Part shown: in pieces, positions 46,249 to 57,603 of the stretch
Position numbering within the stretch: the first letter of the stretch is position 1
How the letters are laid out: the number at the start of each line of letters is the position of its first letter
DNA from: Oscheius tipulae
Lineage: Eukaryota; Nematoda; Chromadorea; Rhabditida; Rhabditidae
Reading direction: 5' to 3'
Assembly: GCA_037178975.1 (NCBI GenBank)
Contig: JASJZH010000006.1
Coordinates: forward strand, 10,850,001 to 10,914,000
Length of the DNA: 64,000 bases
Notes under the pieces: model-generated
Seen by the model: the letters and a program-made list of their open reading frames with translations, nothing else
Told to the model about the DNA's origin: nothing
Databases searched by the model: none
Made by a program: the position numbers and the translations under genes

Positions 46249-47289
46249 ATGGGTCAAGCTACGAGTCGTGAAGTTGCCTACCATCCCTTGGAAGAAGAAG
46301 AAGACTCTGCTTCGCTCACCCGTCCGGTCGTCTACCATCAAACATACAGAAATTCTGTCGGTCTGCCAGTCTTGTTCTACGGCACTCCGAAGTGTGGAAA
46401 GAGTGTCCTAATCAACGAGCTTACCAGCGAGCTGAAGGCAGGAACTGCTAGCGAAACCCGCTGCCATGTCATGTAAGATAGCTACCAACTTTCAACACTC
46501 TTTCAGACCCACGGAAATCCGAACAAACGTGGACAGAACTCTTCGTGACAATGAGTACCGTTTCACAGCTCTATGTTACATGGTAAATGTCTCGCTGTAC
46601 GGCATAGGCACCAAAGAAAACGTATGTTTCGCAGAACAAGTTTTCCTTTTCCTTGTTGATTACATTTAATCATGAGAGTGAACTTTTTCCATGAATCGTA
46701 AAGTAAGAAACAAAAACTTTAGGTGCCAGTCCTCATCATTCTCATTTTGATTAGGGAACTTGTAATCATGAGAGTGACATTTTGGTCGTTAGGATGATAC
46801 AAAACTTTGTTGGTAAGAGAAACTTTTCCAAATGAGCACTTCTAATCTTGACGAAAAGTTATCATGCCATTTTCAGAACCCAATCGTCCAAGCCTTTAAG
46901 GAGATACAGAAGCTGGCCAACCATAACAGAATGAGAGAGATGCCTATTGTGGTTATGCTGACCAGAAGGGATCTCCTTGCTGACGAATTGGGCAAGAAAC
47001 CGATATCGGTCAATTTTCCTGACTATCACGGTGAGATATAAATTACCAACAACTTGGTTTAGGCAATAACAACCCAAACGAAGTGCTCAACTTCTTCGCG
47101 CAAAAGTTCAAGGCGATCAGACACACCACCTACCGTTCAAGGGTACATTCTTCCTGTAGAAAGTAATGTTTTTAGTACTACCGGTCCTTCTACGTGTTCA
47201 TGCCCGACAGCATGCTTGCAATGTCACTATTCGCATTGTTCTACGATGATCACATCGTCCAAAGACTGTTTAGCATAGGATTTGCTTAA
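46249..47289 (+). CDS. Degenerate G-protein alpha-like protein
   Basis: It starts MGQATSREV, an N-myristoylation context (Gly2, Ser6). It has a P-loop GTPKCGKS (about 46.39 kb), where G-alpha proteins have GAGESGKS. A segment reading CYMVNVSLYG fits the strand before helix 3, and ANHNRM fits the NRM of helix 3. MLTRRDLL stands where FLNKKDLF is expected, and LGKKPISVNFPDYHG matches the KxPLxxxFPxYxG of G-alpha. The usual helical domain, switch I Thr and DxxGQ of switch II are absent, and NKxD is TRRD. The C-terminus YDDHIVQRLFSIGFA replaces the receptor-binding tail. About 215 residues against roughly 350 for G-alpha. It probably binds nucleotide poorly or not at all. The frame is intact across four introns, arguing against a simple pseudogene. 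Confidence 0.65.
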
Positions 47290-47446
47290 AGAGAAGAAGC
47301 TGCCAAAGATTCGATCTGCTCACTTGCGTATAATCATAAATCAACAAATTAATAAGACCTAGACAGTAGTTCGTGAAAACGACATTCTAACGGCGATAGA
47401 CCTTTAAATAATAGGGTATTTGCTCATGAAAACTCGCCTAATCATT

Positions 47447-47500
47447 GGGGCCACAATCGACTGCACCTAACAGTTGTGGTCATAGCCGACTGCGCCTACC
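47447..47500 (-). repeat. Dispersed GTGGCCACAA repeat, copy 1
   Basis: Its reverse complement aligns with 50680-50735: GGTAGGCGCAGTCGGCT, then TG(A/G)CCACAA, then TGTTAG, then a second GTCG(A/G)TTGTGGCC. It lies in the intergenic space after the G-alpha-like gene. Confidence 0.75.
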
Positions 47501-47735
47501 AGCTACCTCAACCGAGCCCCCAATGTTGTACACCGACTTCAACGTTTAGGTGTGATGCTAGGGACTATCTTAATATTATCAGTTCGATCCTTGCTTTGAC
47601 AGAAGTTTGAGGCATTAAACCGTCACACCACAAATTGATCCCTCAAATACTTGGAGTTAGTTCTGAAGAGCCTTATTTAAAAAGGCTTTATTGGGAAAAT
47701 TTTACTCTCAATACATTATTTTTACACACAAGTGC

Positions 47736-48830
47736 TCAAATCTCCCCAGGAATCGGTACATCTGGAGCTTTGTTGTAGGTATCCAAGTAGACTTCAATTT
47801 CCTTCGGTTCTTCCCCATTCTGGTTCGTGTGTCGAGCCTTGGCGATCACATCAGCTACATGCTCCAGCTTCTCTTTGATATGAATTGAAATCGAAAAATG
47901 TCGCCAAACCTTGAGTAACATAATCCACCCAAATATCTGCCAGCTTTTTCTGTTTTAGTACGTGTTGAACGTGAAAGTCGTGAGCGACTACAATATCCGT
48001 TATTGGATGAGAAGATTTGTCTTGAAAAGAATATGACAAAAAAAATCCTGAAACTGACTTGTATTGGCCAGGCGGAGGTCGGCATCCATGTCCAAAAATA
48101 CCTTTACATCAAGTTTTGGACGTAGAGAAGAGTCCTAAGAAAGATACCCATGTTTTTCGAGAGACCTACTTCAAAAACAGTTAGGCCATGGTAGAGAATA
48201 CAATCTGCAGTGGGGAGGACTGAAATGTTGGCGTTATACATCTAATTCAAACAGTGTTTTCATTGTTTTCCACTCTGTCCAGATCTGCCAACCTGTCGTT
48301 TAAAATTCTTTTTGCTGTCTGCTTATTTTGGTCTAGTGGCCGTCAATCTGAACTGCTTGACTACTTACTTGGATTATTAATTGATCTGTGCAATGAAAAT
48401 CATCGAACTACAATGACTGTCGACGTGTCCAAGTCTAATCGCATTCATTTTGCCTATTTTCATTCAATTGCAATCTGTTTTGGTCATCTTGAATTCTTCT
48501 AATACCCTGTTCCGGCCTAGCCATCTAATCTGTGTCCGGTACTTTCACTGTTTAGTTGATGTATCTTAACAGAGTCAATTTTCCGTACTTAAATGACTTG
48601 ACAGATATGAACAGACATGAAACACTTTTGGCGGTGACTTTGAGGTACCGTGTCTCTCAACATTCTGCTTGGCGTTGTTGTAGTCTATCTCGACCGCATC
48701 CAAAGATTTCTTACGAAGAAGGCTGGCAAGGAGAGCTGAGAAGTTTTTCTAAAGATCTGTGACCATCAGAACTGAGACAAACCTTTCCAGTCCCGGCACC
48801 TCCAACGACTCCAACCAAGATGGGCCTCAT
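47736..48830 (-). CDS. Uridine-kinase-like P-loop protein (exons partly unresolved)
   Basis: It starts MRPILVGVVGGAGTGK, a P-loop at the extreme N-terminus as in uridine/cytidine kinases. Further exons give CILYHGLTVFE (for the usual EGILAL), then RPKLDVKVFLDMDADLRL, closely matching the kinase segment KIFVDTDxDxRL. KLADIWVDYV is in a later exon, and the C-terminus ends APDVPIPGEI. The stop is clear. The middle (about 48.25-48.75 kb) cannot be assigned confidently, and the residue after GK appears to be Asn rather than Ser/Thr, depending on the splice chosen. The expected RRxxRD lid was not found. Could be a divergent or inactive kinase. Confidence 0.5.
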
Positions 48831-48932
48831 GTTGCGGGTAGACACGGCTACGAACTGATTCAAGTAACTCATTAGACGAAGACGTGACCTCCCGGGGGAA
48901 CCTGCTATTCAATTAGGTGTACCACGAACACC

Positions 48933-49280
48933 TCAACCGGGACGTTTATAGCTACTCACGAGAAGTGAGCACGACAAAAGGAAAAACGTTCGAATGGAGA
49001 AGAAGAAAAAGACGCGTTTGGCGGTTTCTGTACTCCTGAAGTTGCCATTCAAGAAAAGTAAGAAAAGTTTTTCGAGAAAAGAAATATGCAATTGTCGGGA
49101 ACATCGGATCTTCAACTCTATGGGTACACCATTGCCAGAGAAAGTAAAGATTGATCCACTCGGTCCATTTCCACCTCCACCTTTTCCCACATTTCCACCA
49201 TAGGATCCTTGGGAGTTTTTCATTGTAGCAATATCGTGCTGACATGGGTTTGGTTGTTCCAGGGACAGCAGGAGAAGCAT
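48933..49280 (-). CDS. Possible small glycine-rich secreted protein
   Basis: The frame starts MLLLLSLEQPNPCQ and continues through a GNVGKGGGGNGPSGSIF stretch. The N-terminus is weakly signal-like. The later part looks like read-through of intron or UTR. No family recognised, no splice model proven; the opposite strand has a competing proline-rich frame. Confidence 0.25.
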   Translation of the reverse strand: MLLLLSLEQPNPCQHDIATMKNSQGSYGGNVGKGGGGNGPSGSIFTFSGNGVPIELKIRCSRQLHISFLEKLFLLFLNGNFRSTETAKRVFFFFSIRTFFLLSCSLLVSSYKRPG

Positions 49281-49438
49281 CTCAATCTTGAGGATGGATA
49301 AGAATTGTATTTATGTAAAGAGAAGATGAAGAAGCGCATCTTTACTTGGTTGATCAGCACCACAGCAGCATATTTGTAGAACGCAGAAGAGAGTTTCCCA
49401 TTAGTGGGACTAACAGAGACCCTTTGATTTCTGTCACA

Positions 49439-49764
49439 CTATAACACTAGAATGCTTTCTCGATTCTCTCTTTCCCCACGATGGCAAAATCGGAGACTTG
49501 TCGGATCACAAGAACAAGAAAATAACCATCGGAGCATGTACGATTCATTCAAACTACTCGACGATGCTGTATTGACAATCTTTTGTAAATGTATACAGAC
49601 AAGGAATGCGTCAGAATCAGGAGGCTGATGTTGTAGAAACGGGACTTGTACAAGTTCAAGCACTGTAGAGAGTTGCCGGTACGATGACTGCATCGGCAAA
49701 ACTGGTACAGTACACAGATTATGGCAAACAGAAGAAAGCAGCGAACAATTACGTTACTCCACAT
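49439..49764 (-). CDS. Possible small secreted or membrane protein
   Basis: The start MWSNVIVRCFLLFAIICVLY is hydrophobic, followed by QFCRCSHRTGNSLQCLNL with four cysteines. Two overlapping frames continue beyond this and I cannot choose between them. No family recognised. Confidence 0.25.
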
Positions 49765-49961
49765 TCTGAAGTATCCTCCATTTAGTAACGATTTAATCGC
49801 TATACCTTTTCCTTGGATACTGGCTGTAAGTGATCGAATACTGCTCCATTTGTGATCTCAACTGTAAAGATTCAGGGTGTACGGGATTTAGCTATGGGAA
49901 ATTTATTATCTCCAAAATTATGACAGTGATTGGCCAAACAAACCGGTCGAGGGAAGAGATC

Positions 49962-52114
49962 TTATGAGATCAGAGGTTTTTCTTCTTTAATTGAAAAGAT
50001 ATGATCGGGAGGAGAGGTGCGAGGTCTGACGTCAGTGTCAGTGCCAGTTTGCTCCAAAGGTGGAGCCAGGGATTTTTCTCTTCGAGTGAACGATATCTTG
50101 TTAGTAGTAGTGGTGATTCTGATTTGCTGAAAGTACTCAAAGTACACATAAAGTTAGGCAGTGTTACCTTGGTATACGGAGCGTGACGGATTGAAGGAAA
50201 GTTTTGAGAAGCTGCAACATATGGTCTAACAACGATAGGTGGCTTGTGCAAAACATTTCCCTTCAGAGGCCGCTGCATAATAACTTTGACAGGGTACAAA
50301 ATCCTCTTTGATGGATGCATAGGTTCGTCAGGGGACATCTTTTTGAGCGGTTTTTTCACTGCAATCTTACACGTACTTGTTTCCAATGGAGGAGTTCCAA
50401 GGGCACCAGGAATTCCCATAGTCCCACGTACAATATCTTTCCAGTCCTCTGAAAAATGTACGCTATTTTGAAATTCTTTAATACTGACAGGTTAACAAAG
50501 AAAGTCACCAGCAGAGATTAACAAGCCGGGTGACGATAAAACGTAAATGACGTGAAATGGACAGAGAGATATTACACAAATTGAAATGCGTACAAAAACT
50601 TTTCATAAGACCTTAGATAGGGTTCGTTGAAAACAGAAACTGTTTTGCTGTTGTTGGTAATTATTATTGATCCACACCTGGTAGGCGCAGTCGGCTGTGG
50701 CCACAAATGTTAGACGCCGTCGGTTGTGGCCACAACAAGATGCTATTGATGTTTTTATGTCAACAAATTACCAAGGACAGCGTGACAGACCGAACTACCT
50801 CCTATGTGGGGAACACCCATGAGTGGAGAAGCAAAAATTGCTAGTAAGAAGCGATGAAGTTTACCTGTCCTCCAGAGACCATAGGATTCCACGAAAGGAT
50901 GTCTTTGAGTGAACTCGGCAAGTTTCCTGTTGAAGATATCAAGTCCATTAGAACTGAACTTCCAGTAATATCCTGTGCAATCCACGTTCTAAAAAGAGTA
51001 AATATTGTCAGAATGCATATTTCTATACCCGCATCCCTTTTTGAAAAAGGTGACAGGTACTGATACAATGTCGTAGCGACTTCTTCCAACGTTCATCTTC
51101 CATTCGGTAACTTTTGAAAAAGGCACTATAAAATAGTTTAAAAAAGTATTAAACTGGGAGACAACTCACTTGCAAAAAGCGTAGATGCTTTTTACAGCTT
51201 CCTCGTCTTTTCCTCCATTCTTTAATGCCAGACCAATCATCAGGGAATAAGGGAATTGAATGTATGAAGGGCAGCGGGCTGGCCCGGTAGTCTTGGCAAT
51301 CTTCTTGTTTTGAATCGTTGGTAGAGTCATCTGGGTCGCAATAGTGTTTTGGGTCAGAACTCCACGATCATAGGCTCTTGCAGTTTCGATGACGGCCTTC
51401 TGAATGAACAGATTAGTTCGGCAAGGCGTATTTTAAGTTCTTACCGAGGCAATTTCCAAAAAAATATCTCCCCCCCCCCCTTTACGGTTCAAATTTTTGC
51501 TGACAAAGCGGAAACTGAATTTACTAAGATCGGGCAGATCCGTGGATAGGATTTAAACTACAAGTAGCTCCCCTAAGTGGGCAAAGAAAATAATATTCAA
51601 ATTGCATACCTCAAGCTCATCGTCCTCCTCATCGGATTTGAAACGCTCCTGATACGGCTCCTCCGATCTGTACTCCAGCTCAGACCTAAAGGAATACGGC
51701 TGCATATTACCGGCATCGACAATCTCATCGTAAAACCAGTTGCTCTGCCGATAAATAAGTTAAAAACATAAAGATTTTACCTGTTCATAGTTTTCACCCA
51801 TACTGTGAGGTGTATGCGGATAGTACGTCTCATACTCCTCGTTTGACTGAGAGAACGAGAAGAGTTCCTCCTTTACAAATGGTTTTTTCATCGTCTCATC
51901 CGTTTTCTCGAAGAAACTGTCGATGAAGGTTGCATCGTCTACTCCATCAGGGATCGGCATGTCCTCCAAAGTGAGATTCTTGCTAGCATGTTTCTGAGCC
52001 GACTGATTAATCTAGTTCTGTCAAAAACCTCACCAAATCTTGAGGAGGCTTCTGCTCGTAAGGTACTCCGAGAAATGGATCGGGTGATGGGGAATGTTCG
52101 AGAAGGAAATCCAT
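49962..52114 (-). CDS. Divergent forkhead (winged-helix) transcription factor
   Basis: A nuclear DNA-binding regulator. It starts MDFLLEHSPSPDPFLG. An acidic N-terminus follows (KSDEEDDELE), likely an activation or disordered region. The forkhead domain begins about 51.29 kb: FPYSLMIGLALKN (for PPYSYxxLIxxAI), KSIYAFC (for SxIYxFI), then WKKSLRHCISTCHLFQK, matching WxNSIRHNLSLNxCFxK including the recognition helix. GYYWKFSSNG is the YWxLDP strand. RHCIS has Cys where almost all forkhead proteins have Asn (RHNLS), a DNA-contacting position. The C-terminus is basic and Pro/Ser/Thr-rich, ending SIKEEKPLIS. Joins across 40-nt introns keep frame. The intron at about 50.45-50.87 kb carries a dispersed repeat. 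Confidence 0.8.
50680..50735 (+). repeat. Dispersed GTGGCCACAA repeat, copy 2
   Basis: Two successive half-units, GCGCAGTCGGCTGTGGCCACAA and GCCGTCGGTTGTGGCCACAA, separated by ATGTTAGAC. It lies in an intron of the forkhead gene and is the reverse complement of the copy at 47447-47500. Confidence 0.75.
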
Positions 52115-52631
52115 TCTTTTGTAATAGACTCTGAAGAATCAGTACTGGAGATTTATCGTAGGAAGGCAACCGAAAAGCAAGCGAAATTCTGTTTACAATA
52201 GACAGTGAAATCGATAAGAGGTCAAGCCCAATTAGAGTCAGAGGACAGCCATACCTGGTAATCAGAATGTGCGGGAAAATTGCGGGTCAGCCGTATACAA
52301 ACTTTGGTGGATTTGCACTCATGACTTTGTGGCATATTGTGATCGCAAGTCTGAATCGTTATATGCCAAATCAAAGAAATTTGATGCAGGAAAAGCAAAA
52401 TCGATATGTACATTTATTTAGAAATAGTGTGCGCATCACAAATATTGTGAATGGACTAGATCATGGTGGACCGTTGTGTGTAAACCCATAGGGTACGACA
52501 TAATCGAACAGTTGGGGGAAAGAGAAAGGCTAGGTAACTGCTGCTAGAAAGAAAGTGACCAAAATTGAGATAGGTTCAGATCGTTGCTATGTGAAGACTA
52601 TCCACGCACTCAGTTTTGATAGCGAGGTAGT

Positions 52632-53442
52632 TTAACATGGGATATACAGGTAGTTATACTGCGGGGGCTCAGCAGGCACCTCGAATTCGTACTTGATCTC
52701 GGGAATCTCATATGGCTCTTCAATGTAGTGAGGTCGTTCTTCAACTGAAAATGTTTGTTTAAGAAATGGAAAGAGAAGGGAAGCTTATTGCCTAACACAC
52801 ACCCCGAACCATTGCCCTTCTTCTGGATGAGACTGAGATTCGTACAGCCAACAAGAATACTAATCAGCGCCAATGTTAGACTTGCCATTCTTATAGAGGA
52901 TGAAAACTAAGAAAAGCACTCACATTCGTAGCTAATAACTGGAGGACGATATTCTTCTTCCTCTTCTGGCGGGGCAAAACTTATTTCCGGTACTTTATAG
53001 ACAGGAAGATGAGCAGGAATGGGAGGAGAAGGCGGAGGTGTTTTCTTCCTCTTCTTCACTTTACTCTCGTCTGAAACCTAAAAAAAATCAAAAGTTAGGT
53101 CTCTCTCACAGACTAACCTTTGTCGGAATCGGTCTGGGTCTTTTGGCTGGCCTTTTCTGCTGCTGCTTGCTCTTCTCAATCTTTTTCCGCAACCTCTGTA
53201 CGTCGTCAGAGCTGAGCTCCTCGCAAGTCATCACTGCAGGGGAGTCTAGTTTCCTAGTCATCAATCTGAGAGCCTCGGTAGAAAAAAAAACAAAAAAATA
53301 TGCTTACTTGTTGTAAAAAGTCATAACCAAGGTATTCTTCAGCTTCTTGCGCACCGATGATACTTTTCTCATTGTGATGCTGAAAGCAGTTTAGACTAAT
53401 GAACAAGAGGAAAAGACGTGTCAAAGAACTGGCCAACAGCAT
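52632..53442 (-). CDS. Secreted protein with basic and acidic-tyrosine regions
   Basis: It starts MLLASSLTRLFLLFISLNCFQ, a signal peptide. Exon 2 has QRLRKKIEKSKQQQKRPAKR, a very basic stretch. Exon 3 is Pro-rich (KKTPPPSPPIPAHLP), then acidic (APPEEEEEYRPP). The last exon is acidic and tyrosine-rich (EERPHYIEEPYEIPEIKYEF), ending YNYLYIPC. About 150 residues. The alternating basic, proline and acidic-tyrosine blocks suggest an extracellular matrix or cuticle-associated linker, or a cleaved prohormone-like protein; no family recognised. Introns: about 35 nt with a GAG acceptor, about 35 nt, and 175 nt. The last intron contains an apparent signal-peptide frame that I treat as intronic. Confidence 0.6.
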
Positions 53443-54973
53443 GATTGTACAATGAAAACGGTAAACAAGCAGAAAAACTGGCAGAGAAGCTGAACAGCGG
53501 ATCAAATTTAGCTTCAGAAAACGCGTAAACCAACTTAAGAGACGTCATCACCTCGTGACGTCATGACGTCAATAAAATCCAGTTCTAGAAGACGGGACAG
53601 TAGTGCATCTCAGAGCGCGCAGGGATTTCCCTGCAAGACCCGGGGCGAAGATTGGCGGAAAGATTGTTGTATGTACGCGGAAAAAATTATGAGCTAGAGC
53701 ATCTTGACTGTTTCGAACATAATTAGAATGCAGTTGTTCAGTTAAAACGGTAAGCTGTAACAATTTTGGTACAAGAGTGAGAAGAAAATAGAAAAAGCTT
53801 GTAAGAGTTACTATAATGATTCTTTAACATTTCCTACGTTCTCCATAACAATTATATTGTGTAAGATTACCTGAAATGTCAAAAGTGTTATCAGTGGATA
53901 ATGAATATCACTCCACTGACATCTGCGCTCAAGAGCTGACAACTGAGTCCCGCATAATTACACGGCAGAAAATTTCATATCAGGAATAATCGTACAGAAC
54001 TTTGGTTCACCTAAGGTCTTGCGGATGATAAGAAACAAAAAATCAAGACAAGTCGTACAAAATAACATGTCATGCAGTCAGAACAGCTGAAATAATTGCA
54101 CAATCGGATACCATGGCGAGCAATCTTCAGCATTCTATTCAAGTTCAATTGTCGGATTAAAGAATAGCAAAAGATTTGGGTAGTATTACAGCATAAGAAC
54201 GGCTATTAAAGCTCTGTGAGTTGCTCAGTAGTTAGTTCAATGGTATATGTTTCTACCTGAGCGAAGTGAGGTTCTCTCGCCTTCTTTCTGACGCGATGCA
54301 CTTACATGTAAGATGTAGGATGAGTCGACAGAAGAGCATCTCTTTACAACTAAAACGCAATTATGTCTATAAGTTCATCCGTCCGTCACTACAAAACAAA
54401 AGTGAGCAAGTTATTCTGTCCTCCTGAAGCGACACAGGCGCCAATGCTAACTGAAAACAAAAAGACGGCTGGTTTAAATTTATAAATAGCCACAACTTTT
54501 CGCTCTTGTTGTGTATCCTCTGTAGCCATCTATTATCCGGGGACACTCATCCTACACCTCCGAAGTGGGTACTTGCACACTATGCCCTTCCTCTCAGCTC
54601 AAACAGACAAGGGGAGACGGTGCGGCGCCGAACAGAAAAAATTTCTGCGGAAAACAAACAGATAAAAGCCCGGAATAGCCGGAGGGACTCAACAGCCGGA
54701 TGAGCACTTGGTCAATGAGCTGGCTGATTTAACGTGGAACGTCTTCATTAATCATGTACATTCATGAACATGCGTAGAATAAGGTAGACAAAAAAAGAAG
54801 AAGAAGAGTTGGCAAATATGTACAAACAGCGATTAGTCACTAAGAATAGTGGGTGGTCGTCGTGGTAAGAAAGAAGTCTCTAGCGAATTTCTACATGACA
54901 CCGGGTAGACACCGCAGAACTAAAGAGGAATGGGGGAACGGGGGTTTAACCACAAATAGTTATTAAGGCATAA
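53443..54973. other. Intergenic, no gene recognised
   Basis: Contains GACGTCA elements near 53.54-53.57 kb (TCACGTCA/TGACGTCA type) close to the secreted-protein start, which could be CRE-like sites. The rest shows no coding signal. Confidence 0.4.
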
Positions 54974-57603
54974 TTAAGCCACGCCGGACATCATGGCCGA
55001 GCCGGTCGATCGCCGTCGTAGTCGCATCATTTCCTGCATGTCGGGTTGCACATCCAGTGTGTCCTTGGAGGCGTAGTTTTCCTTCTCTTCCACTAGATGC
55101 CACGCGGCTGTTCTAGAAATTTTTTGTGATTAAATAGCTCACAAAGAATGCCTCACCGATAAATTTTCGTATGGACAACGTGCGCCAGCTTGCCGTAGCT
55201 GAAGGTATTCTCGAAGATTGATCGGTACCAGTATTCTTCAGGCGTTTCGGGAGTTCTATCAGGGAAGCGAGAGGCTCGACTGGCAAAGTCCTCCTCCGAG
55301 ACTATTGAGCTAGCATGTCTGTGAACAATGTCACCAAGATCGGTTTTACCTAAACCTCACTGTAAGCTCAAAAACGACCAAAAGTACCAAGTGCCTCTGC
55401 GAATCCTTCCTTGCTCCTCCAGAGAACCTCCTCTGGAAGATATTTTACGAAAGCGCTTCGGAGAACGTGCTTCTCCAACTTCATCGGCATCAGCTTGTAC
55501 GAGGGTGGCAACCTGGCCACGAGGTTCACAAACCGCTTGTCCAGAAACGGCACACGAATCTCGAGACCATGGCAGGAGGTGGATCGGTCGCAGCGGAGTA
55601 CATCGTACTGGTGAAGATGCTCGAGCCTTCTCAGCATCTCCTTGTGTAGATGAAAGTGGTTGGGAGCTTTCTGCATGTAGGCATAAGATCCGAAGAGTTC
55701 ATCAGCACCCTCTCCTGAAAATAGTATTGGTCGGCTGTTTGCACGCGGAATTCCTCGTGGCTTAAAAAGAAATGTGTTTGATGAGCCGCGCTCTTAAAGA
55801 TTGTCTCGACAAAAAGGTTGGTATCTTTCGGCTCCGCGGAGACTCAAGGTTCCTCTCTCTCTTTGTGTGGTTTTGAGCAGAGAACGGTTGTGGAATTTTT
55901 TGGTCTGAGTGTCCAGTACGGTAGCTAGAAGGTGACAAAAATAGATCCCTTTTCGAAAAGTCTCATTCGTAGAAGTGCAGCAGTATCCAACTACTGTTTG
56001 TCTTGTGCCCAATGACGCAAAATGCGTACCTGAGAGTAGCACTTTGACATCGGAAACGGAGGCAATGTGCCTGCAGAGCAGGTAGTGAGCCACTCCACAT
56101 CGCACAATGGCTGGATCGAAGGTCTCCAAGGCGTAGATGACTTCTAAAATGGAAATTTTCAACTATAGGGGGAGACCGAACCTGGAATGATGTCAAGACA
56201 CTGCTGTGGAGTGATGACAAGAACTCTGTGCTCAATGTCTAGGTATTCAGCCACACGACGAGCATTTTCAAGGTCCGGAGAGTCTTCGAATCCAACAGAG
56301 AAGGCAATAGGCTTGTGAGGAAGGGCTTTGGTGGCAATGGAAGCCACGAGCGATGAGTCAAGACCACCGCTGAGCATGAAACCGAACTGGCGGTTTCCCA
56401 TCAGTCGCTTCTCTACGGAACTGATGAGTGTCTGTCTGACGAGTTCCTAAACAGGTGCTCAAAAAGTATTAGAAGGTGTCTACCTGAGCCATTTCCATGC
56501 TATAGAAGCGATCAGCGACTGTTGGAACTTGGAAGTAGTTCATGATTTGGATGCTTCTGTTCTTGAGAGTCAGAGGAATGGTGGCACAGCTTCCAGGAGG
56601 AAAGTATTCGACCTTTTCGCACAAATCATGGATGCATTTGATCTCAGACCCGATTACCAGAGATCCTTGAAAATGAATTATCATCCCAGCACTTTAAGAT
56701 CGTCTTCCGGGGGACTTAGGCGCGCTGCTTCCGGTTCCCGAAGCCTGTGTGTACTCGGAGGCAAAAACAAGTCCATCGGTCCGAAAGACAACAAAATCAG
56801 CTGCATTATTTGTTGGACACGCGCAGCACGTCACGGACCCCCTTCTCTTCAACTTACCGTCTCTCGAGAACCCGTAGAAGAGCGGCCGGACACCGATGGG
56901 ATCACGTCCCACGTAGAGATTTTTCTCATCGGACATGATGAACGCGAAAACTCCATCTAGGCTGGCACAAGTCTCGCGAAGATCCTTGCCTGAAATTGAG
57001 ACGATCAGCTACCGTAACAGAGTAAATAAAAGTAACACAAGGCTTACTCACCAGAGTTGACGAAAGAATGAATGATAGCAGCACAGTCACTTCCGCCATT
57101 TTCAAGGACCAGCTTGGATTTCTCCTAAAAATCAGACTCAAAACTGTTATTGAAACAAGATTACCTTAATCTCTTTGTGATTGTAGATTTCTCCGTTGCA
57201 GACGACGGCAAGCCCGTTTCCGACGATTGGCTGCTCCGACGGCACGTCTCCAGGCTGAAAGTAGATCTCTCAAAACTAGGATCATGGAACAGTTTGTGCC
57301 AAGCCGAGCTTTAGCCATTAAACATCACATTAAGAGGTGATTCAGACTGATAAGTGGGCATTACACAAAATTCTGAACGGCTACTTCGCGGGCAGCTGTA
57401 CCCGTCGTGTCTGTGGCAAAGAACAGAGAAAAAGAGAGAGCTGAGCTTACCATTACGATAGCGAGACGGTGAAAACCGAGATGAACGCCAGGTTGAACCT
57501 GCTTGAGTACTGTAAGGTCTGGACCACGTCCGACGATGCGCATGAACTGCTCATGATGCAGTGGCGTCGGCTGCTCGCCGAGGATGGCCCAGATGCCGCA
57601 CAT
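54974..57603 (-). CDS. asns: Asparagine synthetase (glutamine-hydrolysing)
   Basis: ATP-dependent conversion of aspartate to asparagine using glutamine. It starts MCGIWAILGEQ, with Cys2 the glutaminase nucleophile after Met removal. RGPD, FHRLAIV and CNGEIYNH follow, then GRDPIGVRPLFYGF. The synthetase half has FMLSGGLDSS (PP-loop, about 56.36 kb), FSVGFEDSPD, FSGEGADELFGSYAYM, EIRVPFLDKRFV and a C-terminal KEGFAEALG region, then a tail ending RRRSTGSAMMSGVA. All signature residues seen are present. An extra exon-like segment (56754-56800) lies inside the intron 56666-56857. The 3' part of the last large exon and two more small exons complete it. Confidence 0.95.

Noticed and set aside
52754-52888. 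Separate small gene with apparent signal peptide (MASLTLALISILVG)
   Set aside because: It lies wholly in the last intron of the secreted charged-protein gene; the flanking exons join in frame without it.
53540-53575. GACGTCATCACCTCGTGACGTCATGACGTC as a mobile-element end
   Set aside because: Better explained as clustered TGACGTCA (CRE-like) sites; no partner end found.
56747-56938. Plus-strand basic frames over asparagine synthetase
   Set aside because: Antisense shadows of conserved coding exons.
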